64,000 nt of DNA, taken from the NCBI RefSeq assembly GCF_048128805.1, contig NC_136005.1:16128260-16192259 (forward strand), in the 5' to 3' direction. Source of the stretch: Centroberyx gerrardi (Eukaryota; Chordata; Actinopteri; Beryciformes; Berycidae). How positions within the stretch are numbered: position 1 is the first letter of the stretch; the number at the start of each line of letters is the position of its first letter. The notes below the pieces were generated by a model. It was not told the origin of the DNA. It saw only the letters and a program-made list of their open reading frames with translations, and ran no database searches. A program made the translations under genes and the position numbers. Positions 1 through 13,782 of the stretch are shown here, piece by piece.

Positions 1-975
1 AAAATTCCCTCTGGTTGTCTGTCTCGCCCACTCAATCAAGAATCATGTCGATGGCACGTGAAGGATGACATCCCTCCGTTCCCTCTCAGCTGGTGGTGTT
101 GTTTATCATGGGGCAGACATGCGTACAGATGTGTGTATAATAGCCATTATCAGACCCCCTCCACCCCTCCCCTTCATAATGACGTCCAGGAATTTTAACA
201 CCACCATACCACATGGTGACAGATAGGCCCTAAACAAACCAACAGCTTCTTACAGCTCCACTAATGAACACACACACGCACACACACACTCACACCCTAT
301 CTCTCTGTATCTACACCACATACTGAGCCATTTAAAACTAATGACCCCCACTCTTCTGTCGCATTAATGAGGTAAGCAACCTAAGTGTTACCTTCTTTGC
401 GGTCTCCCTCCAGAGAGGCAGTGTGTAGCTGGCTGTCTTGGCCTGGGGCTCCGGGTGATATAACGCTTTTCGGAGAGGGAGTCAAGATGATCTCATATGT
501 TGTTCTTCAGTCTTTTCTCTCTATCCTCAGGTCAACGTGCACACACACACCTCAGGGGCTCGGCAATTGTCTTGGATTCGGATTTCTCAACAGCGAAGGC
601 CCAGCGGAGGTGTCAGCTAGTCAAGGGTTAGCGCTGTCGCTGGCTTGAAGCGCTTTGTTGGTGATATAGTGGGCCGAACTGAGCTAATCGCACAGAAACA
701 CCGCCTCACAATGTAAACACACCTGTGTCCTGTAATGATGCCAGCTCCGCTCCTCCTCTCCCTCGTTTCCCTTCGACATTCTCCATCTCCTTCCTCCTCG
801 GCCTTATCCCTCTTTTTCTCCCCATCCCTTTTTTCCATTTCCCAACCTCCCTCCTTTCCCCGTCTCCTACGATTTCCTCCAGTTTTGTCTCCGTTTCCTC
901 CGTCTCTTCTCTCTCCTTTCCCTTTCTCACAGTGCCACGCTCTTACAAGTGCCGCACATACTACTGTGGCCATGT

Positions 976-986
976 TACACACACAT

Positions 987-1024
<38 letters not shown>
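976..1024. repeat. (CA)n microsatellite
   Basis: About 49 bases of almost pure CA. This is one of the dense series of CA/TG arrays in the left flank. Confidence 0.9.
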
Positions 1025-1026
<2 letters not shown>

Positions 1027-1238
1027 ACGCTTGCTTTATAGAAGGCCGTATTCTTTGGGAATACATTGGAGTGAAGTAAAGGGAGGATGAATGCTCTCAG
1101 TGGGAGTGAAGGATGGAGAGGTGAGGGAGGAGAGTGTGAAAGGTGCAGATGTGAACAAATTGCCTGGTGAAAGATATATTTATCATAACGAAGATTTGTT
1201 ATATCAAGTGTGTGCGTGTTTGTCTATGTCTGTGCACG

Positions 1239-1242
<4 letters not shown>

Positions 1243-1315
<73 letters not shown>

Positions 1316-1386
1316 ATAACCCCTGCTGATATACAAAGCTCACATCTGCTGTTCATTTACTCAACGTTCATCTCCCATGTATCCAT

Positions 1387-1422
<36 letters not shown>
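1243..1422. repeat. (TG)n array followed by (CA)n array
   Basis: A TG array (about 1243-1314, interrupted by one CG) is followed 75 bases later by a CA array (about 1389-1422). The arrays are complementary, so a transcript or single strand could fold into one long hairpin. Confidence 0.85.
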
Positions 1423-1425
<3 letters not shown>

Positions 1426-3311
1426 TACACATACACACATACACCGCTGTTGCTCCATAGTGGTCTTGGTAACACAATCCTGTCATGTAATAAAGCTGAA
1501 GGTAATTGATAAATGAAAAATGAAGAGAACATGTAAACATGAGATAAAGCCTCTGGCAAATGGGAATGGTTCCAAGGGAACGCTGAGGTCAGCGCGAACC
1601 GTTTGGATAAAGTTGGGATGAGGTCAGGCTAATTTGACCGGACATTGGATCCAGCTGGAGGTCAAAGGTTACTGGGTCAGTGTGTCAGGCCGGTTATATG
1701 TATGCAAGTCTGTGTGTCTGATGAATGTCATCTTTCAAATCCATGTCTACAATAACAAACATACATGGCCCAGAGTGGAGAGGAGTTGCAATGCATTGTC
1801 TTTGCTTTAGGCTGCTTTCATTAGAGTATTGATCAGTATGTGTTGATCAGTATGTGTTTGTTCTTTAGGCAAGTGCTGTACTTTCCTGTGACAGCGGTGT
1901 GATCATGAGTCGTTCCTTTGCCCAGGAGATGTTTGGCCTTGTGCGTATAAACCTTGTTAAAGTAACTGCCTTTCAGAGAACTGTACCATTCCTTCTGCTG
2001 TGCCCTCCATGCTGCATGTATCATCAAAGAGAACACTGAATTGGATGATGGCGAAATTGTCTTTATTGTCAATTTTTATTCATCACCCAGACACGTGACG
2101 TGTGGTGCAGCAAACACAGATCCACACACACTTGATGCTTGTCTATCTGTCTACAGCCCTGGAGATACTTTGGATTGTTATTGGCTGCGCTTGACTGTAT
2201 GATTTCAAAACGGGACTTATTTTTGACCAGTGTCCATGTTATTCGAGTAGCTCTATGCATGTGTGGCCCCATGTGACTCAGTACAAACAGACTTATCACC
2301 GGTATTATGTATCTTAATATCTCTGTGCCCTGACGAAAACCTTTTGAGCAAGCCAAGTCAATGGGGGAGAGCTGCGGTGCTGTCATTAAGCCTTTCACAA
2401 GAACTGATGGATTGAAGAGACCCGGGGATTGATCCCTCAACCCTGCTGACTAGAGTAAAATTACGTTTGGAATAACACACAGACACAATCACACACGTGT
2501 GCGCCCAGGGAGGGAGTGGGACTACAACAATAGCAGTTACATAACCTAATAAACGCTCTGCAATTTGAAATGGTGCTTTCTTTATGAGGTCACACTGACA
2601 AGAACTAATCCACTCAGCCCGATCCGTGTAACCCGAAACGCCCCTCAGTAATGAGGGAATGGAACAGGCCCAGCCAAGCCTCTCTAATGAAGAAACGGAC
2701 CAGGCCAAGGTCTTGAGGCCAGGATGTGTGTTTCAATCAATCAAGATACCCATAACAAACAGCATAAATCATAAACTAAAAGGTCCAGTAAAGACCGGGC
2801 AGTGAACTCCATTGTTATTGCCTCATCCACAGCCGTGATCGGCCTGTGACATTCGCAGTTAGTCCATGTGGGTGTGTGCGTTCATGTATGAGTGCATGTG
2901 CCCATATATACCGTATGTTGTAATGTGTGGGGGAGAAGGGGACATTGTTGCCAACAGGAAGAACTCCCAGCCGGTCCATTCACCAGGGAGGGTGGGGATA
3001 CACACTGATAGGCCATGTTTCCAGGAACCAGCTTCCCACCCCCCTCGTATAGAGAGATCCTTTATCAGTTGATGATAGGAAAGGATAAGTAATAAATACA
3101 TGCTGAGACCTGGCCAAATTAAATGTGTCAATCAAGAGACCGGTCCGACCCAGAGCCTAGAACAAGTGCTGTGAGAACCGCTGTGCATGTGTGTCTGTTA
3201 CGTATCGTTCGCCCGCTCTCCACGCCTGCCTCATGTATGACCTATGATAATGATCCTTCTACGCCTCACCTCCGACCCCACAAAACTAAAGCAGGTGTGG
3301 AGGAGAGGACG

Positions 3312-3313
3312 TG

Positions 3314-3350
<37 letters not shown>

Positions 3351-3448
3351 ATGGAGGACCCCTGCCTACGCTGAGTGACAGATCTGAACTGTTCCTGGTA
3401 CCACAAGGCTGTTATAGGGGCCCAAGCCTAGAGAGAGAGAGAGGGAGG

Positions 3449-3479
<31 letters not shown>

Positions 3480-3480
3480 G
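3312..3480. repeat. (TG)n and (GA)n microsatellites
   Basis: A TG array lies at about 3314-3350 and an imperfect GA array at about 3431-3480. They are separated by about 80 bases of ordinary sequence. Confidence 0.85.
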
Positions 3481-4000
3481 GGGGTCTTCTTTTTTCTTCT
3501 AGTTTTCTCCTCTCTCTTCCTTCTACCCAGCGGGATACGGGACACATGCCTCTCCATGTGTTGACCATCAAGAACCTGCCCAGCTGACTTCGACGTGAAT
3601 TATGCTTGACAACTATTACAGAACAATGAAAGGGCTCAAAAGAAACCAGACAATACTTGAGCAACAAACAGGAAATGGTAATCGAGTAGACAGACAGTGT
3701 TTAGAGTCGTAACCAGAAACAGTGAATCGTCCCGTTGGCCCTCCTCATCCTGGATGCACGGGGCATTGCAGGGACAGACGCAGTCCAGATGACCCAGGCA
3801 GGGTGATCGTTTCCTGGGTTCTGGTTCTGGTCTCGCCCCCTTAACGTCACTCAGAGCTCCAGGTAAACAACCTGCTAGCAGGATATCCTCTCTGTCAAAC
3901 ACCAGCAAGGGAGTGACGTCAGACTCCTGACCCCAGAGTCCACAGCTTCCCCCCCACCCAGCCACTCCATCACTGAGAATCAACATGTGCTCTCACACGT

Positions 4001-4045
<45 letters not shown>
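4001..4045. repeat. (AC)n microsatellite
   Basis: About 45 bases of pure AC, directly followed by a weak copy of a common fish dispersed repeat (next entry). Confidence 0.9.
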
Positions 4046-4046
<1 letters not shown>

Positions 4047-4049
4047 TCA

Positions 4050-4115
4050 AAATTTACGTTTTTATTTTAGCCATTTATCAGATGTTCTTATCTGGAGAAA
4101 TGTAGTTTTTAGTTT
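4050..4115 (+). repeat. Old dispersed fish repeat fragment
   Basis: It contains a degenerate form of the fish motif 'tttagccatttatcagatg...cttatctggag'. A better copy lies at 10,912-10,975 in the same window. I recognise the motif as a frequent interspersed repeat of teleosts (a SINE or LINE tail) but cannot name the family reliably. Confidence 0.45.
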
Positions 4116-4289
4116 AACAGTGGAGTAAACTCAAATTCCAGAAGTATAAACACACACTTACACTACAAGATGACGCACAAACATTACAGTCAATACATAT
4201 TTAAACCAATAGATTCCTGCAGATACACCTCACAGTTCCTTGCAGATCATTTACGAGCATTTACCCCCCCTACCTCTCCACCCCACAAA

Positions 4290-4295
<6 letters not shown>

Positions 4296-4331
<36 letters not shown>
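4296..4331. repeat. (CA)n microsatellite
   Basis: CA array of about 36 bases. Confidence 0.85.
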
Positions 4332-4334
<3 letters not shown>

Positions 4335-5118
4335 AGGATCCTTCCTTTATCCCCAGACTGACACCTCACATGTTGTTTGCTCTGAAGAAGACCCCAGCTT
4401 GACCTGGCAAATGCTCCCCCCTCCCCACACCGTCCCACCAGAGGTCACAACACAGACAACATAGACCCCAAACATTCTTCTAGCAGCTCCAGTTTCAATT
4501 CATTTCTTGAAGCCATTAGAGGGCGAGGGCTTTAATTCTAAGCTCGGGAAGGCCGGGTTATGTTCTGTTAGAAAGCTTTCAAAAGTCCACAGACGTTCAC
4601 ATGAAATATTCAGAGATTTCCATTCTATCGTTCTCATTTCTAGGTGTAGTTGTGTGTGGCAGGACTGCGGCCAGATAGCTGCTTACTGAATGAGTCTGCT
4701 GCTTGTGCTTCCCCCCTTAAACAACGCAATGACTAGCATATACTGGCAGACGTGAAAAAAGAGTGAGAAAAAGTCGTTAACGCATGTTTCTGTTGTTAAG
4801 TCATTAGTTGGTCTTTTGTTGGACCCGAAATGATCAAAGCCCAGAGGCCCTGGGTATTTATGAGTGCTGGGAGACGTGGAGAGGGGAGAAGGTATGGTAG
4901 TCGGTTGCAAGCTTTGTGTGGGTGTATGTGTTTGTGTGCGTGTGCGTGTTTATGTGCAAATTGGGTTGTGTGTCTTTGTGTATATCTGGGTTTATGCCCA
5001 ATGTTATCACACTGTTGAGGATGGATGGATTCGACTCAATGCTCCCACCAGATGCTGTTTTTCCAAAGGTTAGTGCAGCGCTGACGTCCTCTGATCCACA
5101 GCCAGGTACACAAACAAG

Positions 5119-5185
5119 CAGTGCGTGTGTGTGTGTGCGTGTGTGTGTGTGTGTGTGCGCGTGTGTGTGTGTGTGTGTGTGTGTA
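5119..5185. repeat. (TG)n microsatellite
   Basis: TG array with two CG interruptions. Related compound TG and CA/ACTC arrays lie on both sides (4917-4980 and 5522-5640). Confidence 0.85.
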
Positions 5186-7309
5186 GGGCCCTGCTTTTGA
5201 AATGTGTTTAATTTGGACGATGTGGTAAAGCAGCAGTTTCTCCATCTGCTCTCCGCCAGGGAATAGAACAGCCGTAACTGGCTAGAAGAGGCCTGGTGGG
5301 CGTCTCTAGTAACTGATCTGCGTTCAGTGGGTGGTAGCAATGGTTTGTTCAGCGGGTCAGTTTGCAGGTCAGGGCTCCTCTGGGCTCTAATAGTGAGCTT
5401 CAGTATTTTATTCATTTCATTAGTCAAAGGAAGTCAAAGGATTTTATTCAGATGGCAACTGTAAACATGGCCTTCAGCACAGTCTTGAAGATGCGTCAAA
5501 TTGTCTTCCTAAACAGATACCTTCACACACACACATGCATGCACTCACACTCACACTCACACTCACACACACACACATACCTGCACGCAAATACACAAAT
5601 ACACAGACACTTGAATACACACATGCAGACGCCTCACACACAAACAAGTAGAGCCCAGGTGCAGGCACACAAGGATAGTAGATGGGGTAAGTCCACATAG
5701 GTATATGCATACAGCCAGACACACACATACACACACACACACACACATAAAAACTGTTTCCTTTTCTAGCACAATCTCCTTTCTGTGTTCCAAACCCCCA
5801 AGGAGTCTCTTCAAAGCGGGCCTGACTCTTCTCCCTGTCCGCCTCACAAAGCCTCAACACAGAAAAACCCTTCCCTTCATCCCCTCTGTCGCTTCCTCTC
5901 ACTTTCAGTTTCCTTCTCCTCTTCCTTTCTCACTGTCTCACCGTCCCTCCCTTTCCTCTCATCCCCCCCTACTTCGGGGCATATGGTAATCTCATTCTGT
6001 ATTCTGTGAGATACCGTTTTGTATGATCGCTGCTCAGAGTCGAGGCTGACATCCAGCGTGCGTGCCAGTGTCACTGGGGCTCCACCGGGAGAGACAGATG
6101 TGTGAGAGTATGGTCCGGTGCCGCTCTGGCTCCTGGCACTCCCTCTGACAGAGCTATTTCAGAACTGTGATACCGGAAAACACACACACAAACACACACA
6201 CACACACATACACACTCACAGGCCCGTAAATAGAGCAATGGACTCTGATGCCCTTTAAGAAGCTGAGTGGGAAGCCGCTTGGTGGGAATAGAATTTCCTG
6301 ATGAGATCCAAGGCAGGATCTCTTTTGGAGTGTATGGAAATGACACAGTGTGGGGTAGAGGAGGGGAACAAGAGGACAAGAGAAGACAGGAGAGGACAGG
6401 AGAGGACAGGAGAGGACACAAGAGGACAGTATATGATGTCGTATGGTATATAGCGATGTATATATATGATGTTTGAGACATGCTTTGAGACATGCTTGTG
6501 ATAAAGGGCTATACACATTCAAACATGAATATTGCATGTCTTCTTCCAGTTTATATCCACCCTTATCTCTGAATTCTATGGCACACACACATGCACGCGC
6601 GTTATAAGCCTGTAACTAAGAATGACACTGAAGTTGCAGTTGTGGCCATTATGAGAAGGCCATAAATGAAAACGACGCTCGCTGAGGCTCAGATGTTGAA
6701 CACCCACATAGACAGCAGGATATTATCAAGCTTTCACACACACAGACACGCATATGCATAAATGCACATATGCACACAACTCATAGCCCGTCTGTTTTCA
6801 TAATCATCACTCTCCTCTTCCCAGCATGGCTCCAGTCCCATGGGCAGGGCAGGGCTCGTCCCCAGAGGTCGCCTTATCAGCTCTCCCGCCTCTGAATAGC
6901 CACTACAGGCTCTCATTGTTGTACCGCTGCAACGAAGAAAGCTGTGGAAGTGTTGGAAGTCTGGAAGTGACTTATTTACCTGGACAGAAGCCACTTTCCA
7001 CTGAAGAGAAAAGCATGTGTGCTTCCTTTTTTACTTCAAATTAGTGTGCCTTTGTGTGTGTGCATGTGTGTCTATATAACTGAGCAGCTTTTATTGATGA
7101 AATCCCATAACATTATAACATCATCGCTTTGTGCTCTTACTGCAACACCTCAACATTGTCAGGGCGACCCGGAGAGAACATTACATCATGCCTGTCAGAA
7201 CAAAACTGCCTGTTCCTAAAGACCCTCTGGAGACGCTCTGGGTCCCAACACTGGTTGTCAGGACCAGAGGTTAGTCTGTGCAGGGGTGAATCATACTGCA
7301 TGGGAGGTA

Positions 7310-7312
<3 letters not shown>

Positions 7313-7351
<39 letters not shown>

Positions 7352-7385
7352 GTGTGACAGTGAGTGTGTGTACCCAGTGTGTGTG
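7313..7385. repeat. (TG)n microsatellite
   Basis: TG array with short interruptions. Confidence 0.85.
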
Positions 7386-7814
7386 TGCCTTTTTGACAGC
7401 CCAAATAAAGTGATACGTAGGTGCCCACCGACTGAACCTGAACATGCCCAGGGTGTGTTATGAAACAGGATCCTTGACTGTATATAAATACAAACCAGAG
7501 AGGAAGACACACACCCTTCAGCATCCTCATCTGCATCTCAACAGTTCCTGTTTTTGGGACCAACTATATAGGGTATCACTAACGTCCAAACACACACGGA
7601 CGCTCGCACACACTCCGCAGCCAAAGCGCAGGAGGAAGGAGGGCTGTTGAGAACCTTTAAACAAAAAGACATTTTTAGAAAGGTCCTCTTGAGCAGGGAA
7701 ACAAAGGGGGGAAGTGACATGACGTCGCGCAGGAGGGAATCAGAGGGTCACTGGTGGCATGATGGACACGCCTATGGAACAATCTCACACATACACATTC
7801 ACATGCTCATTTCA

Positions 7815-7828
7815 CACACACACACGGA

Positions 7829-7860
<32 letters not shown>
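7815..7860. repeat. (CA)n microsatellite
   Basis: CA array with one CGGA interruption. Confidence 0.8.
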
Positions 7861-7861
<1 letters not shown>

Positions 7862-8312
7862 TGATAAACACAGTCAAGGTCCTTTGCGCTAGTCCCGAAA
7901 TAGCCATTTCCTTGTTGTCTCCCTACTTATTTGCTGATATTAGAATCATAAGGATGTTTTGCATCCATGTACTCTTTCCTTCAGAAATCTACTGTGTGTT
8001 ATCAAGGGATGTATCTGTTCTCTGGTCTTTATCCGCTTGTAAACCGGCGATAAACTATGATGTAACACGGATGGAACATTATGTAAATTGTCTCAACTTA
8101 GCCAGACATGGTAAAATAATGTGGTGTTGTTGACTTTGTTGTGATTGTTGTTCCTTTGGTTGTTTTCCGGCTGTTCACATGAGCCACACAGCTCTTGGCA
8201 ATTTGTTTCAGAGTCTTCACTACGGCCTGCTCTGTTTACAGGAAGTGTTTACCACACAACCAACCCACTTCCCTTTCATCCAAACACTACCTTGGCCAAC
8301 ACAATTAGGCAA

Positions 8313-8340
8313 AAATAGAATAGAATAGAATAGAATAGAG
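8313..8340. repeat. (AATAG)n pentanucleotide repeat
   Basis: About five tandem copies of AATAG/TAGAA. Confidence 0.8.
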
Positions 8341-8542
8341 AAACAGAACTTACTATCACTGTCAGTATTGGGTAATTATCACTTTGCAAATCCTGCTGTC
8401 AAATTTATGGTTACGGTGAGGTACAGTAATACAAAAATCCAAAAATCAAATACACAAACACATTTGTCTACTTTCAATGAGAACCACAAACACGCCCTAA
8501 TAATGCCATTCAGCATAGAGGGAGGGCTATAGCACTAATGCT

Positions 8543-8543
<1 letters not shown>

Positions 8544-8573
<30 letters not shown>

Positions 8574-8674
8574 CACACACACACACACATACCTCACACC
8601 TCACATCTGGTGTAGGTTAGATCTGCTATAGTGTATGAATCGCAAAACCCACGGGGGTCATGCCATCAATCATG

Positions 8675-8750
<76 letters not shown>
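8544..8750. repeat. (GA)n(CA)n then (TC)n arrays
   Basis: A GA block runs straight into a CA block (8544-8590). About 85 bases later comes a long TC array (8677-8749) with two CCC interruptions. GA and TC are complementary and could pair. Confidence 0.85.
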
Positions 8751-8752
<2 letters not shown>

Positions 8753-9950
8753 GGACGATTAGCCAGGTAGGGGCGACATGTTACTTGTGTTTACTGTGAC
8801 AGTAAAGCTAAACTATGAGGCTCCTTCCTGCTGTAACTCACACAATAGAGGGAACAAGGGGGTTACATTGGTTATATTGGTAAACAACGTTCTAAATCAC
8901 AGCCAGAGACTGTCGTGGGGTAACTTGGGGTAACCGGGGGAAGCTGGGATCCAGTCTGAAGGGTAAATAAGGAGATTCAGTTACATGTGATTTGCAAGGG
9001 GCAATATTCCTGCTTCTGTGGAGGATGTGTACAGCCCGTCACCCTGCCTTGCTGCCTCAAACACACACACACGCTTATGTGGTGGAGAGCTAACAACATG
9101 ATCTCATTGATGCAGATGAAAGGCCACACTCCTCCTAACTCAATATGAAGACTGCTGCTCTGTGTAATGGTAGACAGCTTTGGATATTATGGGTTTGGAG
9201 ACAGGGCTTGGAGACAGGCAGGCAGGGGTCCATCAAATGCAATAAACTGCTATCCATGCACTCCAAGAGGGAGTAAAATTAGGATCCACACGCTCATAAT
9301 CACACTTCGATGGACATCCGGACTCACACTCTGATTCTACATTTAGATTTAAACTCACAATCGCAAGTAGACATTTGGGCTCACACCTGCACTCATATCT
9401 GGATTTCCATTCAGTATGACTCAGATGCAGGATCACGCTGGGACTGACACTGACTCACACACACGGGCTTTTGTGCTTTAGAGGTTTTAACACAGTGGAA
9501 AGGGAACATCATATTTGTTTTTTTTGTCATGTCAAGTGATATGTTGTTCCTGAACATTGTTCCCCCTGTGGGCTATTGCACCCACTGGTACTTGATGTTG
9601 ACTCTTCAAAATGAAAAAAATTGAAAAATCTTTAAAAATACATTGAGAAAGCTTGAGTGTGAGACCAAATAGAGACAAAGGCACCAGCTGATATTGTTGG
9701 CAGTCTAAGGCCTGACCCCAGCATGACCTGAGCACAGTGCTACTGTAGCACTGCCAGCTAAAGACCAAAGGCTGTAATACACACAACAGGACTGACCAGG
9801 TAGCCCAGCTGAGCCAGGTGCAGCCATGTTTATGTTCCCTGGATAATTATGCCAAATATTATTGCAGCCTGCCGCCCTTGACTGCTTTGCTGGTGTGCTT
9901 AGCTTGGACAACTGGCCACAGCTCATTCACACTGACCTAGACCAGTCTAG

Positions 9951-9987
9951 AGAGAGAGAGAGAGACAGAGACAGAGAGAGAGAGAGA
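9951..9987. repeat. (GA)n microsatellite
   Basis: Imperfect GA/GACA array. Confidence 0.8.
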
Positions 9988-10904
9988 CCCGAGTCACAAA
10001 AATTCCAGATGATTTGGTCCAGACTGTTTATACACTCTGGCAGTTAAGTCATTATACAGATTAAGGCAAAACACTCGATGGATAAAGGTGCACTTAGTTT
10101 CTCAACAGATTCAATTATGTGATCTAAAATAGATGTCTTAATGCACCCGTCTCAAAGTCTCTGTATCTTTGTACAGTCTTGTACCTTGGCTCTCTCCCAC
10201 CCTTACCGCCCATGCTGTCCATGAGCAGAGGGAAACAAAAAACATGCCTAATTCAATGTTCTGTTGAACCTCTCTCCAACACACTTCTCGCCTGCGGGCA
10301 GAGGGAACGCTTAGCAGAGGGAACGCTTAGCAGAATGTTTTCGATTTCCCGAGGTCTTCACAGTGGTTGTCTCAGTTCTGATATGATGCAAGGATAAAGG
10401 AAGCTTTTAGCCGGCTGTGTCGTGGGAATTTGGTGGTCAGAACACTCAGAGTATCTTCGCACGTGTGTAACTGCTGAGAAACCAGCTAAGTTGGTGTTGT
10501 ATAAGAGTTATTTAGTGGTTCTGAATGCCTGTCTCATTCTGAGCCAGCCCATGAGGTCCTTATACCAGGATGAGTCAACTCTGTCCCTTTATGGCTTCCG
10601 GGCACTGATTACTCATTCGGATGAGCTAATGCACACATGCTGAAACAAAAACACATACAAGCATGCACACATGCATGCATGCACGCACACACACACACAC
10701 ACACACATTATGCACTACACAAAAGCCCTTTTTGAGCAATTTCTAAATTATGAGCTAACCCCAAACTACTGACAACATTTTATTCCTGCTACACAGGATA
10801 TGACATGGTAACAAAGCCATGATCTGTGTCCCCTCCATCAAGCCTAATTAGCACTGACACATGGTAGCCTTAGATGCTTCAGTCGAAATAATGATGTAAT
10901 GGCT

Positions 10905-10990
10905 GTTACATTTTACATTTATTTTTTAGGCATTTAGCTGACATTCTTGTCCAGAGCAATTTACAACGAGTGCAACAGAAGAATAAGATC
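10905..10990 (+). repeat. Dispersed fish repeat (SINE/LINE tail type)
   Basis: It carries the motif 'catttagctgacattcttgtccagagcaatttaca', a mild variant of the block with consensus-like core 'catttagcagac..cttatccagagc..cttaca' that recurs through teleost genomes. The copy is old and has no clear ends. A second, more decayed copy lies at 4050-4115. Confidence 0.6.
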
Positions 10991-11688
10991 ACCACTAGAT
11001 CACTAGATCACCACCATTACAAGCAGCATACATAAGTGTTCATCCAAATCCTGCTAGATACTAGACAATGGCTGTTAAATACTAGCCCTACTAAAAAAAA
11101 ATCACTTCTAATGCAAAAAGAACACAATTTATTAATTCAAGCTAACAGTCACAAAGTTGAAAGCTGTCTGAGGAAGAATGTATCCACTTGAAATGAATTC
11201 TCTAAAGTGTGCATGTATTGTATAGCATTATTTACTGTTTCACAGCCTATGCAGCATTCCTCTTTAGCCTTAGCCCTACACCACATTTTTAAAGTGCATA
11301 TATGAAATAAAGAACACATGTGGCATTGGCATAAGTTAGGTCTCTTGTACTTGGTGGGATATTATGAGGGAGATTTTACATGTTTTTGTGCATGACATGT
11401 CCTCCCACTTATGGTCAATATCTCTATGTATGTGCCACACACACAGGCAGAGACAGACACACAGACACACACACAGATGGCTCTGGTGCCAAACAGTCTG
11501 AGTGGGGTTCTAATGGGGGTCTAAAGGGGAGCTGGGTCCATTTAGACATGGTGCTGGACACGCTGCACATGAAAGGAAGACTCTTTGCAGACAGCCATAA
11601 TGGGAACAGAAACAACAGCAGCACACACAGAGACACACCAGGACTGAACTAATATCCAATCTCAACCAGTATCACACAGGACAGTTTT

Positions 11689-11894
11689 CAGGTGTTGTTC
11701 GTTACGACTTCCAGCAGAGACAGGATCCTCAGTCGTCTCTTCAACCCCCAGGAGCAGAGCTGGATCTGGGGCTGGAGCCAGAGCCTGACACCCCGACTCC
11801 CCTACCTGCTGAGAACGGCTCGGCTCTGTCTCACATCTGCAAGAACGCTGTCCCTATGGTTTGTGCCACAGTCCCATCTGGTCTCATTTTAGAT
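11689..11894 (+). other. Unassigned open frame behind an acceptor-like site
   Basis: A good acceptor (polypyrimidine then cag, ending 11,688) is followed by a stop-free frame through about 11,891 that reads like protein: acidic and proline-rich with several 'PEP/PTP' turns, then a Cys-containing tail. The frame stays open upstream of the acceptor as far as about 11,600. I do not recognise the product, and no partner exon was found. It may be chance or a lone exon of an unknown gene. Confidence 0.15.
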
Positions 11895-13731
11895 TCGTAA
11901 TAATGGAGTGGTGGTGTGGACATTTCGATCATAATCATAATGGATTGCATTCACCTAGCGTTGGTGAAAGTGTTCAAAGAGCCGCATCTCTTGATATGCG
12001 CTGGCTTTTGGGTTAGGGTTTCAAAGGGGTCAGGAGTAGGTGCGTGCATGAAGTGACATGTAGGTTGTGTGCGTGTGTACTCGCACCCACACATGTGTGC
12101 ACAGTGTATGATGAAGGTGTGAGCAGCATAGTGAAGTGAATGAATGCGGTGCCAATGCTTGACCTCATGTGGCTTTTCATCCCCTTCTCGTAGAAGGTTT
12201 TTGAAGTTTGACGCAGTCCCTCAGATCTCACATGTGGCTCGTATTTGCACTGAAATACCTCAGAGATCTAGAGGCTGCTTTGAAATGGATGTAAACATGT
12301 ACCGTTTTGTCATTTATCTCAAGCCGTTTGGTTGCCTTTACACTGTCACTGCTTTACAGGGACATAGGCTGGTATTTTAACAGGCTGGAGAGCAGTTATA
12401 GTGTGTGTGTTTATCCCATCATGGTCTGTGTGTGAAGGGAGTGAAAGACAAAAGGATAGTGAGAGATTTCACAATATCACTAAATTTGTTGACATTGCCG
12501 ATTAAATGGAATGCAAACTTTGAGCGGGGCCGAAAAACACAGAACAAATGCGGTTTGAGAATTACTTTGTGAATGTCCTTGTTCTCTCTCATTCGTGAAC
12601 ACTAGCGAAATCCCAGAGTTCGTGCCTGCTTGTCAGTTACACAACACTGTGGTGTGGCGTCCTGCCCTGTTATTGTTAACTGGCCGGTACTCTACTAGTG
12701 ACTTATGGAGAAAACAGCTCCTTTACTGCAGCTGCTGACGGACAGGATGTTTGATACTTTCTCAATCACATTTCTGGGAACCTCCTGCGGTCTGTCAAAC
12801 CAAATCAAACTGAGGCCATATCATTTCAAAAGACCTGACTTGGAATAATTCCTTTGGTCCATGTTTGGGGAATATGCATTTTAAGTTGATTATATGTAGA
12901 AGTCTGAACCCCGGTATCTTTAATGCAATCAACATCTTTCTTATGTAATAATTATATAACATGCCATTGGATGTGACATATGTTTAGATATCTCTCTTGC
13001 ACTATCTCAGTCTATCTGTGTGTGTGTGTGTCCGGTACTGCATGCTGGAAAGGGGGGTGAGGGTTGCAAGATGAACAGAGATTTTTATAGCATAAAAGAT
13101 ATGTATTTGGAGAAGACTCATTGTCCCCTTGCGGTGTATGGTATATTTCTGCCCCAGAGAATCAAATCATAAACAGGGATCAGCAAAAAGAAAACAGCAA
13201 GAGAAAGAGAGTGAAAAAGAGAGGGAGGGAGAGAAGCCAGTTTCCTTCCTCGGTGGTGATAAACATCACCTACAACAAAAGTCTTTCTGAGGAATAGAGG
13301 GAAAGCATATGTTTGCTTGTTATTAATGAGCTAAAAAGGGCTTGTTGGTCACTGAGTCCAGCTGAGATCCTCTGTCAGAATTTATATAAGGTAAAACATT
13401 ATCCTGTTACATCACTGAGGACTAAACCAGGTGGTACCTAATGGGTCTGTTAGGTCTGAAAAAACACATTACTCTCTCTCTCTGCAATACCCTCTCCTCC
13501 ACTTGACTATCACATAAACACTAATTAACACAGGTACATGAAAACAGATTCCACTTTGAGCGTAATATTTTCCACTGGACTTTATTGAAAGGGAATGTTT
13601 CTATGCCCACGAGCAACCCTAATCATTAATGTTTACTTGCTGCATATACTCACCACTAAGTTCCATTCACTGCAGAGCCACACTCCAGTACATAAGTACA
13701 CACATTACATAGACATGATGTGCACAATGGA

Positions 13732-13734
<3 letters not shown>

Positions 13735-13781
<47 letters not shown>
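13735..13781. repeat. (CA)n microsatellite
   Basis: Pure CA array of about 46 bases. Confidence 0.9.

Positions 13782-13782
<1 letters not shown>

Larger units (their letters stand above)
1..10880. other. Gene-poor flank, no supported gene
   Basis: No stretch here has the mix of splice sites, codon pattern and recognisable protein seen in the genes further right. The long open frames are produced by CA/TG, TC/GA and related simple repeats, giving His-Thr, Val-Cys or Ser-Leu runs. The region could be intergenic or part of a very long intron of a gene outside the window; nothing in the sequence decides this. Confidence 0.7.

Noticed and set aside
617..1516. Overlapping open frames of 60-150 codons on both strands
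   Set aside because: They are created by CA/TG and TC-rich repeats (Val-Cys and His-Thr runs), lack homology and overlap each other.
4858..5427. A 189-codon minus-strand open frame
   Set aside because: Its centre is a His-Thr run from the CA array, with no recognisable domain or splice structure.
5522..5640. CRISPR-like or spaced repeat array
   Set aside because: The units are short CA/ACTC microsatellite variants without conserved repeat length or unique spacers, and the genome is vertebrate.
9233..9436. Cys-rich 67-codon minus-strand frame
   Set aside because: It comes from a decayed ACTCACA-type repeat; the cysteine spacing follows the repeat, not a protein family.
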